Source of the DNA: Homalodisca vitripennis
Taxonomy: Eukaryota; Arthropoda; Insecta; Hemiptera; Cicadellidae
Assembly: GCF_021130785.1 (NCBI RefSeq)
Contig: NC_060213.1
Location: forward strand, 71,506,001 to 71,570,000
Direction of reading: 5' to 3'
DNA length: 64,000 bases
The first letter of the stretch is position 1. Each line of letters opens with the position of its first letter. This document shows, one piece after another, positions 11,950-21,899 of the stretch. Under the pieces are notes generated by a model, which was not told the DNA's origin, ran no database searches, and saw nothing but the letters and a program-made list of their open reading frames with translations. Position numbers and translations under genes: made by a program.

Positions 11950-12696
11950 TTACTGATCAGATCTAAATAGACGATGTTGTTTACATGGTTGTTCTGGAGC
12001 AGTTGGTGGTTTGGGTCTACAAGTGTGATTGTGATCTGTTGAATCTTTCGTAAACCGCTCCGAAGAGTAGTGCTTTTCTTGAGGTGATTGAGATATTTTG
12101 TAGCCGTGTGGTACATTAGGGGGAAAGGAGTAGAGGATTGCTGTCTCAAAATGTTTGTGAGAGTGAACATCATGATTGACAAGACTATTGTTGACAATAT
12201 TGCAGTGTATCTCGATGACATCAACGGCTCTGAGATTCGGTGGATTTAATGCAATTACATTTTCATTTGAGTTGAAGTAAGACGATTCTTTTTGTAAGTT
12301 TGTTGCATCACATTTTTCAAAACCTAAGAGATCACTAACGGTTTTATCCAAGTAGAATTTAATTGGAGAATTATCTGATATGTTGTCACCATCTTTAAAG
12401 ATCTTGAAATCGTCAGAATTTACACTAAGATTCAACGATTTTATGTAATCTCTGAAACTCTTTTTAAGTTCTTCAATGGTCCAGTAACCGCATTGAAGTA
12501 TCAGTGGTTTCGGAATGAAATGTATTTCCAAGTCCCAAAAATAGACTTTTGCATGTTGCAACAAGTTGTATATGTTGTTCTCAGAGTAAAATCCAACAAG
12601 AGCCATATAATACTCTGCGTTTGGATCCAAGTGGATGGGGTGTTCTAGATGGAGAGTCAGTACAGACTCAGTTCCAGTTAGTTTGAGTAATGGCAT
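11950..12696 (-). CDS. Polinton minor capsid (penton) protein
   Basis: A 248-residue open frame starting MPLLKLTGTESVLTLHL. The N-terminal half carries the Polinton penton pattern HLDPNAEYYMALVGFYSENN followed by GYWTIEELKKSFRDYI. The later part has VDVIEIHCNIVNNS and the YSFPPNVPHGYKI region found near the end of these proteins. The family forms a single jelly-roll penton at capsid vertices. It is the last gene before the element terminus and starts about 20 bp beyond the stop of the preceding gene. This is the only long capsid-module gene here without an obvious break. The last ~35 residues are low-complexity and may be readthrough of a decayed end. Confidence 0.75.
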   Translation of the reverse strand: MPLLKLTGTESVLTLHLEHPIHLDPNAEYYMALVGFYSENNIYNLLQHAKVYFWDLEIHFIPKPLILQCGYWTIEELKKSFRDYIKSLNLSVNSDDFKIFKDGDNISDNSPIKFYLDKTVSDLLGFEKCDATNLQKESSYFNSNENVIALNPPNLRAVDVIEIHCNIVNNSLVNHDVHSHKHFETAILYSFPPNVPHGYKISQSPQEKHYSSERFTKDSTDHNHTCRPKPPTAPEQPCKQHRLFRSDQ

Positions 12697-12715
12697 GGTT
12701 GCAGTTTTTATATAC

Positions 12716-13194
12716 TTATAATTCTATACAAGTTTTAGATGAAGTTACTTCCATCATGGAAGTCTTCAAAACCTCTGTCCATATATTTTTTATTTCGGTG
12801 TTGAATTTTTTCTGCATGATGTATATCTTGCCTTCTAATTCACTCAATTGAACTTTGACAACCACATCATATGGCTCCACTGCTTTGCTCACTTGACCAA
12901 TTCTCTGGTGGTTTTTCAGTAGGAAGCTGCTCCATATATTTTCACCATTTACGGTACTAGTGGGGACAATCTCGATCGCAATTATTATTTTTTCCGATTT
13001 TACCAATTGCGATTCCAATAATTTCTTGACTTCGGATAAATCTTGTGAGACTTTTGATACATCACTTGCAAGCTGAATTATCTCGTCAGGAGAAGAGTCT
13101 GAATTGAGTTGAGTTGGTATTTCGATTCCAATTCAATTCCAATTTCAATTTCGTCTCCAAATCTGTTGAAAATAAAACCGCGGTTTCCATGCAT
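12716..13194 (-). pseudogene. Unassigned Polinton protein between protease and penton, frameshifted
   Basis: Starts at the ATG at 13194 (MHGNRGFIFNRFGDEIEIG) and ends at 12716. The C-terminal part reads VEPYDVVVKVQLSELEGKIY, and the middle is a Lys/Ser/Leu-rich helical stretch (DVSKVSQDLSEVKKLLES) that looks coiled-coil-like. Between about 13110 and 13140 the frame shifts inside a run of GAATTG-type repeats, so the two halves lie in different frames. I recognise it only as a small Polinton-context gene and cannot assign a function. The short distance to both neighbours supports co-transcription or an original compact gene cluster. Confidence 0.55.
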
Positions 13195-13228
13195 TTTTAT
13201 TGTTTCTTATATTACAAAGAATATGTTC

Positions 13229-13606
13229 TCAGTCCTCACCAGCTGAATCTCGTCGTAGCACCTCCAGGCACAGATGTTCACAGATAGGAGGATCGTCAAA
13301 CCTCTGAATACGCTCTGAGTTATAAACCAACCCTTTTGGCCCCAAGTACCTGACTACTTCTATTGGAGGATTGATATCGCCATATGATTCAAAATATAAT
13401 TTCTTTTCACCACGTTTCACATAACACGTCCAGTGAGTACCATCAGATAAAATGTCACCAAGATTTACAATACCACTTTCAATATTTGTAGGTTTGTCTG
13501 GAAATAACTGTCGCATGAAAACAACCTCTAAACCCATTAGTGTTTAATATAACTGCTAATTTTTCTATTTCACCAAGAGACAGCGGGAAGATCTCTTTTT
13601 TTTATT
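13229..13606 (-). pseudogene. Polinton Ulp1/adenain-like cysteine protease, frameshifted
   Basis: Encodes a small C48-type protease thought to mature Polinton virion proteins. Visible blocks are an N-terminal EIEKLAVILNTNGFRG, then VFMRQLFPDKP, IVNLGDILSDGTHWTCYV with the catalytic His in THW, LYFESYGDINPP with the acidic residue after the second strand, and ICEHLCLEVL with the catalytic Cys. The usual block is C-G-H-L-C; here the Gly is Glu. A one-base frame change separates FRG from VFMR near 13520. The conserved Cys of the E-C-G-I-V-N block also reads Ser. The protein is therefore probably inactive. The family assignment rests on motif order and on the neighbours. Confidence 0.75.
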
Positions 13607-14070
13607 CACAGACAACAATGCATCAAGCTTCCGACCAATACGTCGTTTTAACCCTCTACCCGTAGGGTCTTTTTCAGTAATGGTGTCCAACTCCTCATCG
13701 ACTAAACTCTTTAACCAAGGTATAAATTTTTCTCTCAGTAAAAGAGCCAATTTTATTCTTATTAATGGGAGATGAAGCGTTTACCTCCAGGAACTGACGA
13801 ATCCACCATTTCCATAAGTTCCTTTAAAAACCCTCCTTGTTTATTAGATACGAGTTGGTTGTAACTTAGAAGCAATTGTAAACCTTTTTTGTTCTTAACA
13901 GCTTTAGAAACGGCTTTGTGTTACTCTCCAGAAAGAAGTATACGATCGCTTCCGTGAGACTGTTCATTAGATAATCTGATTACTGTAGATTTCCGTCTTT
14001 TGTACGCTGTACGAAGCCTACGATTTTGAGCTTCGGATAGCCAAACTGTATAATTATGCTGACTTTCCAT
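13607..14070 (-). pseudogene. Small conserved Polinton protein upstream of the protease, broken
   Basis: Starts at the ATG at 14070 (MESQHNYTVWLSEAQNRRL) and contains KSTVIRLSNEQSHGSDRI followed by LLSYNQLVSNKQGGFLKELM. This is the recurring pattern of a short protein next to the protease in Polintons and related adintovirus-like elements: a hydrophilic N-terminus, the V-T-I-R-L-S block and a Gly-rich hydrophobic segment. It is broken by a TAA at 13921-13923 and by a frame change near 13770, after which an Arg/Lys-rich tail (GRGLKRRIGRKLDALL) reads on to about 13607. A structural or membrane-active virion role has been suggested for such proteins, but I see no proof here. Confidence 0.55.
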
Positions 14071-14190
14071 TCAATACGCTTTCTTATATAAAAAACACTG
14101 ACATGAAAACAATAATTGCCCCTACTAAAGAAAAAAATAAAACATTTTAATTTTACTTTTGTTTGTTGGTTTGTTTTGTTTTATTTGTTT

Positions 14191-14370
14191 TTACAGGAAT
14201 TTGATTACCTTTCGATTAATTTCATATGAGAAATGTGCCTCAGATACAACAACAACATATGCTGTGGTGCCGCTGCTCCCCTGTGGAGATGCAATTGCTT
14301 TTACAAAATTTTATTCAATCTGAATGTCACTTAGAGATCTGTCTGTTGTTGGTTCATGTAGATGTGTGTC
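14191..14370 (-). pseudogene. Detached C-terminus of the Polinton major capsid protein
   Basis: On the minus strand the frame reads TDRSLSDIQIE, a TAA stop (14311-14313), then NFVKAIASPQGSSGTTAYVV and VVSEAHFSYEINRKVIKF before the terminal stop at 14191. This is the last strand region expected after the NNSPLVV segment of the capsid gene that ends at 18267, so it is the displaced 3' part of that gene beyond the retrotransposon. The open plus-strand frame over 14226-14573 is only the antisense of this piece. Confidence 0.75.
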
Positions 14371-14588
14371 AATTCAAATCAAATCAGTTTTTTATTGCCG
14401 GAACATTATACAACGCATGGCAAATGTCATATTTTTACTTTTTACTGGCTAAAATTTTTGTCAAACACACCACAAGAAATCTCATTCAAATATACAATTC
14501 TGCAAACGTACCCACATCCATTCATTCACCAATTATTCCCACTTCCAGCGACGAATTTTGTCAGTCTTTTTAATTGGTGGTCTCCCAA

Positions 14589-16445
14589 TCATAAGCAAAA
14601 AAACTCGTCAACATTATAAAATGTTTTTGACACTAAAAAGCGTTTCAAACAAGTTTTTAACACTTTGAGTGTTGAAATGTTTTTAATTGAATCTGGTAAC
14701 TTATGGACGAATTGAACACCTGCCTGTGAAGGCAAGCGTTCATAAACCACCGTTCTGTGTCTACCAGTTCGGTAGTTATCTTTGCCTCTAGTCTCATACA
14801 TATGTATGTCTCGGCCATTCGTCATGGCACATTTAGACATACAAAACAGCGTTGTTTCCAAGATGTAGAGACTGGGCAGCGTCAACAGTTGCAAATTTTT
14901 GAAGGCTTCCTTGCACGTCTCTCTAAATTTCAACTTAGCGATAATGCGGATCGCTTGTTTTTGCAGCTTGAACACTCTCAGGAATTGATTGTTTGCACAA
15001 GCTCCCCACAACACCAGCCCGTAAGTGAGGTGGGGGTAAATCAAGCCATAATACGCCATCATCAGAACTTGAGTCGGGCAGTATTTGGCTAGAGACCTCA
15101 AAACATAAATGCCTGAGGCCAATTTGGAGCAAACGTGGTCGATGTGATCGTTCCAAGTCAACCCTCGATCTAGGTACATTCCCAGGAATTTCGAACAATA
15201 TACTTCTTCCAGCATAGTGTCAGCCAACATAACAGCTGGCTCATCATGACTATCTACTGGTCGTAAAGCAAAATTTATAAAATTGGATTTTACAGAATTT
15301 GTTTTAAGATTGAGGCTGTTAAAATTTTGGACACAGTTGTTAATTTAAAACAAAACTATGCTGTTCCAAAGTCAATTTTGATTTGCTAGTGAAACAGAGA
15401 GTCGTGTCATCAGCATACTGCACTAGTCTTCCGTGCAGAAGTGATGAACCTACATCATTGACATAGATCAGGACGAGAATTGGACTGAGAATTGAGCCCT
15501 GTGGGACACCATAACTCAGGTGAATTGGTTCAGATAATTTATTTGAGATCTGGACAATTTGAGTCCTATGGCTTAGAAATGATCTGAGCCACTGGAGAGG
15601 CACGCCTCGGATGCCATGAGATTCAAGTTTGTCAAGCATTGTAACATGGTCAACACAGTCGAATGCCTTCGATAAGTCCAGGATCACACTCAATGTGTGA
15701 TCCCGACGTTCTAGTCCCTCTACAACCATGTCGACAAGATTTAAAACTGCGTCTATTATCGACTTGCCCTTCCTGAAGCCAAACTGGTCTTCCGATAGCT
15801 GGTTGTGTTTATTCAAAAATTGAAGCATTCGTGTCAAGAAAAGCTTTTCGAATATTTTGCTCATAACTGGCAAAATTGAGACAGGCCGGTAATTTTGTGG
15901 GGATTGGGGATCGTCTTTCTTGAAAATAGGGGTTACTTTAGCGGTTTTGAGGAGTGAGGGAAAAACTCCTCGTTCAAAAGAGAAATTTACTAATTGGGTT
16001 AATGGTCTCACAATATGCTTTGAACATTTTTTTATGAGCCACGTTGACATTAAATTTAAATCATTTGTTTTTTTTGGCTGGGAGCTGCTGAATTATTTTT
16101 CAAGCTCTTCCTCAACGACAGGTGCCAGTGCCAGGGAGGCTACTGGACACTGCCTACGTCTTGTGATTCCTTGTGGGGGTGATGGGCAAGGGCCTTGCTC
16201 ACAAGCCACAGATCCGAAGAATCTGTTAAACCTATTTGCAAGCTCCACCGCGTCCTCCACAAGTCTATCACCACTTTTTAATTTGATTTGTTTGTTACTT
16301 GATTTGTTTTTATTGTTGATGATGTCCCATGCAGTTTTAGAAATATTTTTGGAAGATATAATTGATTTGGAAACATCATATGCCTTTGCAGCTTGGATAA
16401 CTTTTCTATAAATTCGTTTGTAATTTCGAAAAAAAACCGCTTGAA
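14589..16445 (-). pseudogene. Retrotransposon reverse transcriptase and C-terminal domain
   Basis: Continues the preceding frame after a frameshift. It begins at FRNYKRIYRKVIQAAKAY (~16430) and passes through VTPIFKKDDPQSPQNYRPVS, FGFRKGKSIIDAVL, VILDLSKAFDCVDH (palm motif A Asp), SYGVPQGSILSP and LVQYADDTTLCF with the catalytic YADD at about 15410. Another frame change lies near 15335. The thumb and C-terminal region (CSKFLGMYLDRGLTWNDHI, LIYPHLTYGLVLWG) then stays open to the stop at 14589. A TAA also interrupts the region between endonuclease and polymerase near 16099. The element copies RNA into DNA by target-primed reverse transcription; this copy cannot. Confidence 0.88.
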
Positions 16446-16449
16446 TTCT

Positions 16450-18270
16450 TCATTTTGGGACGTTTTTTGGATTTCTGAGAAAATCTTTAGTTTTTTCTCT
16501 AGAAACCAAAATTCCTTTAGTTATCCATTTGTTGTTTACCCTTTTGGGACAAACTTTTATGGTTTTGAGTGGACAGCACATGTCAAGATGAAAGTTGAGT
16601 GTATCACTAAACCTTTTAAAATGCTCATCTACTGAATGAATTGAATCTTGGTGTTTCCAATTTTCTTTAGAAAGGGAAGTGTTGAGAAGAGCGATGTTTC
16701 CTGGCCTTAAGTCTCTTATTGTTTTCGTGATTTTTAGCTCCCTCTCGATTTTTACTCCACTAATTATGGCCTCTTGGCCATAGTGGTCCGAGATAGCTGT
16801 ATTGACCACGGACACTGCGACACTTGATAGATTGGAGATGATGTTGTAAATTGTCGACTGTGTTGAATGTGTCACACGCGTTGGCGTTTTGACTAACAAT
16901 TCTAGGTCAAATGACCTTAACAAGTCGACAAATCGTTTGGTGGAAGGATGATTAGTGTCCATTGTATTAATGTTGAAGTCACCCATTAGGACATAATCCT
17001 GTTGATGGCTAGTCAAATCCATCAGTAGGGCTTCAAAATGTGTAAAAAAATTTTCCTCAGTGCCATTGGGAGACCTATAGATTCCGATGACGGTTAATTT
17101 TGATCTGTTTGAATTGGATTTTATCCCAACTGCTTCAAAATCTTTTTCGCTAGTTTTTATGGGTAAAAATGGAGAAAAAGTATAATTTTTTCTAACAAAA
17201 ATGGCGACTCCTCCTCCTTTGGAAAGTTGTCGGCAATATGAATTAGCCAATGTGAAATTTGGAATTTTGCATAGGTCGATGTTCTTGTCATTAAAACCGT
17301 TCTCAGTTAATACAAGTACATCTGTTTTCATTTCTGCACACATCAGTTGAATTTCGTCAAGCTTGTTAGTGGCAGATTGGGCATTTTGGTGAAGCAGTCG
17401 GATTTGAATCTGATTGAGAAATTTTGAACTCGTTTGTATTTGTTGGGTAACGTCAGTCAATTTTGTTTTTAGGCGTGGGGCCCCTAAAAAAACAGAATCA
17501 AATTTGACCAAAGGCACCGGCGATGAGGTGGCAGGCGGACAGCTGTTGACGGCCTCGGCGAATGTCTTATTGCCAGGACGTGTCATCGCGCCCTCTGGAG
17601 ATGGCACCAGCGCGAATCTCGAGGAAGCAGGTCCTGGCGTCATAAGTGGAGGAACTGGTCTCGACGTAGTGTACCCAACGATGACCGGCTCCACAGGCTG
17701 CACTGCCGTTGGAGATAGTGCCTCCGAGCTCAGTTGTTGGCGATCTTGCACAGGCAGTGAAGACAACGGAGTGGAAGAGGCCGCACAAGAAGAGGCAGCA
17801 TGAGCAGGCGAGGTTGGGGGTCGGATGGTTGGTGACTGACCGAAACGATCAAGACACCCCAACAGAAGCTCAGCCAGCAGCCGCTTGCCAGGCAGTCGCA
17901 AGTGCATACCGTGTTGGGTAAACCAGCGCCTTCCGATCTCGTTGAAATTTAGTACCTCTATTCCTTTATATCGAACAGACAGCTCCTCGATGTAGAAGTT
18001 AACGAGGGCAATACGCCGGTTCACGGCGTGGTCCATAGAGAGATCATGTCGATGCGGAACAGTTGACACGATGACGGCCGACGAGCTGAGGCGAGCAGTT
18101 AACTGTCGTTCTAGGTGCTCGAAGATGGTACAGGACTCATCGGCGGCGACATAGTTTGTTCCAGTGAACAGGACATAGCAGCTCCCAGGCGGAGGTAGAC
18201 CATTATCAGTCACCGTCAGAAGCTTGGCCCCCGGCCTGCAGGTGCCGCCCACCCTGGTCGATGGACTCAC
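16450..18270 (-). pseudogene. Retrotransposon ORF: esterase-like domain plus AP endonuclease
   Basis: A 606-codon open frame. Residues ~1-135 resemble the SGNH-hydrolase-like (esterase) domain carried by CR1-group elements: GTCRPGAKLL, then CYVLFTGTNYVA in the GxND position, VIVSTVPHRHDLS, and WFTQHGMHLRLPGKRLL for the final His block. Residues ~136-290 form a Pro/Ser-rich linker. Residues ~290-510 are an APE-type endonuclease with LLHQNAQSATNKLDEI, VLVLTENGF, GIYRSPNG, LMGDFNINTMDTNHP and ISDHYGQ. It ends at a one-base frame change in an A run near 16450, before the reverse transcriptase. The Ser block of the esterase lies in the missing 5' part. Confidence 0.8.
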
Positions 18271-19355
18271 GCGCTGTCGATTACAGTTACAACCAAAGGT
18301 GAGTTATTAATAAATTCTTTCAGGTTTACTAACACGTTATTGTCTCCGAAGTTTATTTTTCGGATCCCTAGGTACTGATCGTACATGATCCTGTATATAC
18401 CATTAGTAATATCAAAATTCTGCAATTCCTGAGGGTACCTTTCTCCATTAATTTTTACAGACACATTTTTGATGTTGCAGCTGTCAAATCTACTAGGATA
18501 TTTTGCCTGAGTGTTTGTTCTGTTTGTGTGAAGTGCGATTATAACAAATCTAGGATTGTACACATTTCTGTAAACACTTGTAATATCGAAGCTGAACGAT
18601 GAACCGAACACCCCTCTTTTGTCGATGCATTGCCATTGTAAGAAGTTGTAGACTAAAGCATCCTTGTCACTCAAATGTTTCAAACCATCAATTATCTGTA
18701 TTTTGGAAGTGCTGATATAATCGACTATGGGGACTCGTAACACAAACGACTCTATCACAATTTTCCCATCGCCAGGATCCGTTGCTGTGAACCCTGACCC
18801 TTTGCAGTGAAACAACGCATCATTATCTTCATTCCTAGTAAATGTGATTTCAAAACCTCCCTTCTACATCGGGTAACGTAGGTGGTCAAAGAACCCTAAT
18901 CCTAGATGCCCAAGTGTGCCGAGTGCCTCAAACTTCCCACCTCCTGTAAACGATGATGAGAAACCACTACTTGAGAGTGTTTGTTTTTTAGTGTTACTGT
19001 AACTAACAATCCCCTTAATAGTGCTGGTGATGCCGGGGAGTTCTACTGTGTCGATCAATGTATTGTGTTTCCTCAGCTCTATTCTTGAAAACAAGAAGGC
19101 CGCGAAGTTGTCTACCAGTTTGACGGTAGTGTTAGTTTGATAATCAGATCCATCAGATTTTTGCACATACTTTCCTTGAATGTGGTACATTATGCGTGAA
19201 TCATAAAATGCGTCTCCATGATCCAGTTTAAATGTTGTATTGTTGTTGAGTGTATTGAAGTTGAGCTCTGAAACTGGCATCAAAGTTCTATACTCACTTC
19301 TTGCTATACCGCTCGAAAATTCAATATACAGTTTCTCCATCATTGGTTTTACCAC
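18267..19355 (-). pseudogene. Polinton major capsid protein (double jelly roll), interrupted
   Basis: The N-terminal 163 codons (MVKPMMEKLYIEFSSGIARS, LFSRIELRKHNTLIDTVELP, then ITSTIKGIVSYSN) and the following 182 codons (VLRVPIVDYISTSKIQIIDG, YNPRFVIIALHTNRTNTQ, FDSCNIKNVSVKINGERYP) match the order of blocks in Polinton major capsid proteins. The two parts share one frame, separated only by a TAG at 18861-18863. Reading ends at 18267 where the retrotransposon begins; the remainder lies at 14191-14370. The family builds hexameric capsomers of an icosahedral shell. One nonsense codon, the insertion and a further stop in the detached end make it dead. Confidence 0.8.
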
Positions 19356-19417
19356 TGATCACTGTTCTAATATATCCTATCTTATATATAGGGTAAAAAA
19401 TATTTGCTTTCATTGCT

Positions 19418-19745
19418 TTATATATGTGATGGGTAGATACATCCTGAAGTTCCTAACCCCATACCGAGTTTACGTTTCAACCACGTTTCCTTCTGTTGTT
19501 GCTAGGCCGACCATATGCTCATTCAAGTCAGCATCATCTGAGGTAACCCTCTCCCAAGCTTTCTTTTGTAAATTTTGTCGCCTCCCACCTGTCTTCTGTC
19601 TGTCACCTGTATCAAGATTCCAGTTCTTGGGCGCATGTAACTCGAATGGTAACTTGTTAATGATGTCGTTCAAAAGCCCTTTACCTTCTATAACATGTTC
19701 AGGCAAAACAGACAAACATATGACTAGGTACTTTAGGTGTAGCAA
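19418..19745 (-). pseudogene. Probable Polinton phospholipase A2-like protein, core missing
   Basis: The frame opens near 19745 and reads PEHVIEGKGLLNDIINKLPF, ELHAPKNW, then QNLQKKAWERVTSDDADLNE. After a frame change near 19480 it ends KRKLGMGLGTSGC before a stop at 19418. The N-terminal INKLPFELH and the C-terminal K/RKLG(M/L)GLG tail resemble the short PLA2-like proteins of Polintons and adintovirus-like elements. The part that should hold the Ca-binding GPG loop and the catalytic His-Asp pair is absent, apparently deleted. It overlaps the 3' end of the upstream gene and lies just before the capsid gene. The identification is tentative and rests on the flanking blocks and on position. Confidence 0.45.
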
Positions 19746-20815
19746 TTAGAACTTCCGTTTCATCGTGAAGGAAATCAACTACAGACAGTTTTTCATTATG
19801 AAAGTTGTTGTTCCCCGCTTCTTCCTGAGCTTGAATGTAGTGTAACCTGTCAATGAGGTCTTTGAAGTTCTTGATGTACCTATATTCGACCGGATTTTCG
19901 TTGTAAACCTTTAATCCTGAACCAACTGTTGCCACTTTTCCATTCACCAACTCATAACAAATAGGTTTTATCATATGTTTCCACTTTAGTCCTTGACTTG
20001 ATTTGGGACGACTACTTTTGGGATTGTTTCTTTGGAAAAGCGAGTTTGTCCTCACCAACATGTCCTTGTAAGAGTTCCAATCTTCATCGGTGTACATATC
20101 CTTCTCTACTATATTGTTTTTCGTCAACAATCTCCAAAGACCCTCAGTAACTTTGTATTTCTTTTGAGAGCTGATTAATATAATATCATCATAATCAAAT
20201 GTAATCGGTTCGGAACCGATCATCGGCTGCTCTAGATTTTCATCGTACCAAATACCAAACTGTTTGTCGTTGGATTTTGGAAGGTATCGGGCTCCTAGAG
20301 AACCAAGTGTTACTACTTTAGAATCCATCAACTGTTTCATCGATTGCTCTTGAGGTTGTACTTCTGGTTCATCATCGTAATCTACATCCTCAAACGTTCG
20401 ACGATCTGATGCTTGAGGCTGAAATCTTACCAACTGTTTCATACGGTACTGACTACGTATCTTTTGTGTTTCCAATTTTTTATGTTGTTGTTCCCTAATG
20501 GCTCTGGTGATTGGTTCGTACTTTTTCTCATTTTCACGAACATCTTCTAACTCTTTGAAATGGGCCTGAGCAAACTTACTTTGTAATTTCCGGTTTAACT
20601 CATCCAACTGTCTAGCTTTAGAAACAGTGAGCGGTCGATCATTTGTTATTGATATATTACGATTGGCAGACGTCTCATTAGCATTTGAAGATATAGTATT
20701 TTTATTTGAGAAGGTTTTTAATTCATTCTGTTCAGCACGTTTGAACTTTGCAGCCAAGACACTCTGATTTTTTTCAAGTCGCCTTGCTTCTTTTGCATCT
20801 AAATTTTTTCGCCAT
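19699..20815 (-). CDS. Polinton-specific conserved protein of unknown function
   Basis: A 352-codon frame from about 20757, with similar reading upstream to about 20815 (DAKEARRLEKNQSVLAAKF) that suggests the true start is further 5' and perhaps frameshifted. The N-terminal ~150 residues are highly charged and helical (KELEDVRENEKKYEPITRAI). The C-terminal domain has KQFGIWYDENLEQPMIGSEP, ITFDYDDIILIS, TEGLWRLLTKNN, YTDEDWNSYKDMLVRTNSLF and SRPKSSQGLKWKHMIKPI, the recurring order of a protein found in many Polintons beside the ATPase and capsid genes. Its role is unknown to me. The last ~15 residues overlap the next gene. Confidence 0.65.
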
Positions 20816-20861
20816 GTTGTATACTTATAGTAATAGATTCAGAGTTATTCTTTAAAAATTT

Positions 20862-21166
20862 CAAATAACGTTTACACTGGAACGTAAAATTACGTTTATA
20901 CTGGAATGTCAAATCACGTTTATACTGGAACATCAAATTACGTTTATACTGGAACGTCAACTTACGTTTATACTGGAACGTCAAATTACGTTTATACTGG
21001 AACGTCAAATTACGTTTATACTGGAGCGTCAAATTACGTTTATATTGGAACGTCAAATCACGTTTATACTGGAAAGTCAAATCACGTTTATACTGGAACG
21101 CAAAATTACGTTTATACTGGAACGTCAAATTACGTTTGGAGAACGTCAAATCACGTTTGCTATAAC
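20862..21166 (-). repeat. 24 bp tandem repeat, about 12 units, open in frame
   Basis: The unit on the plus strand is ACGTTTATACTGGAACGTCAAATT with single-base variants, running from about 20862 to 21166. Because 24 is a multiple of 3, the minus strand stays open throughout and reads an 8-residue repeat of the type KRNLTFQY, with variants such as KRDLTFQY, KRKLTFQY and KRNFAFQY. The plus strand is also open (YVYTGTSN-like). It lies between the ATPase and the Polinton-specific protein, so it could be a spacer minisatellite or an expanded coding segment. Confidence 0.92.
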
Positions 21167-21182
21167 GTTTTACAACGAAGTA

Positions 21183-21841
21183 TTATTCAACACATAGTTT
21201 CCTTTTTAAATTGCACATATATTTCCTTTTTTGTGGTTTAGCAGTTGTATTAAGAGATATGAATCCATGAGGTGTTTTCCAGCACTCAAAGCAGAGAGCT
21301 TCAAATTGGTTTAAAGTCATGTCAGAACCTACAAAGTCCTGGAACACTCTCTTTGCATAGTACTTGTTCATTGTAAACAGACACAACAAATTAACATTGT
21401 TTCGTATGACCTGCATATCTACCCGACCATATCTCTGACTCAGGTAGACACAAGAAATCCCTTTATGACGTCCTCTAATGAAATAGTCTTTGATTTTGGT
21501 TTGCTCTTCTAGGAGGCAGTCATCGAATACCACAAGTGAGTTTGGTTTGCAGTCCTCGAGAGAAATGAGATCTTGACAGGATGAATAGAAAAACGCTATG
21601 TGTCTTCCCAAGGTTTTTTTCTAATCTACTGTATTGTTCACGCAGATCTACATATGCAGGTTGTTCTATTGAACGACTAAACACCTATAGATTCTTGAAC
21701 GGAAATCCATCTTTGTTGTAAATGAAATTCAATAACAAGTTCGTTTTACCACTCCCAGACGGTCCTACAATAAGACACTGTAACGGTCTAGGTAAAAAAT
21801 TGGTCTTCGAATTTATCTTTGCGATACACTTGAATTTCCAT
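21183..21841 (-). pseudogene. Polinton FtsK/HerA-type packaging ATPase, frameshifted
   Basis: Starts at the ATG at 21841 (MEIQVYRKDKFEDQF). The Walker A loop GPSGSGKTNLL is read near 21750, the Walker B block SLVVFDDCLLEEQTKI near 21520, and the sensor block GISCVYLSQRYGRVD near 21440, followed by VIRNNVNLLCLF and DMTLNQFEALCFECW. This is the genome-packaging motor conserved in Polintons and related viruses. Frame changes occur in a T run near 21805 (between the N-terminus and Walker A) and in an A run near 21618. A TAG interrupts the frame near 21690. The nucleotide-binding and hydrolysis motifs are still recognisable but cannot be read as one protein. Confidence 0.85.
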
Positions 21842-21899
21842 AGTATTTTCTCTTACATACATTTACAATTTAACAGTTTTCGCATATTCTATGATGACC

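Larger units (their letters stand above)
14371..18275 (-). mobile_element. 5'-truncated CR1/Jockey-type non-LTR retrotransposon
   Basis: A 3.9 kb minus-strand element inside the Polinton capsid gene. At its 3' end the minus strand reads AATAAA (14396-14391) followed by AAACTGATTTGATTTGAATTG, a short microsatellite-like tail typical of CR1-group elements that lack poly(A). At the 5' side the reading frame begins abruptly in the middle of an esterase-like domain (VSPSTRVGG), so the copy is 5'-truncated, as is usual for target-primed insertion. Inside are an esterase-like domain, an APE endonuclease and a reverse transcriptase. No convincing target duplication was seen at the junctions (about 14371 and 18275). 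Confidence 0.85.

Noticed and set aside
14226..14619. Plus-strand open frames as a gene
   Set aside because: They are antisense to the displaced capsid C-terminus and to the retrotransposon 3' end.
17414..17921. Plus-strand frames in GC-richer DNA
   Set aside because: They are shadows of the retrotransposon linker and esterase coding region, caused by its higher G+C.
20862..21166. Regular short repeats as a CRISPR array
   Set aside because: The 24 bp units are contiguous with no unique spacers, and the context is a eukaryotic Polinton.
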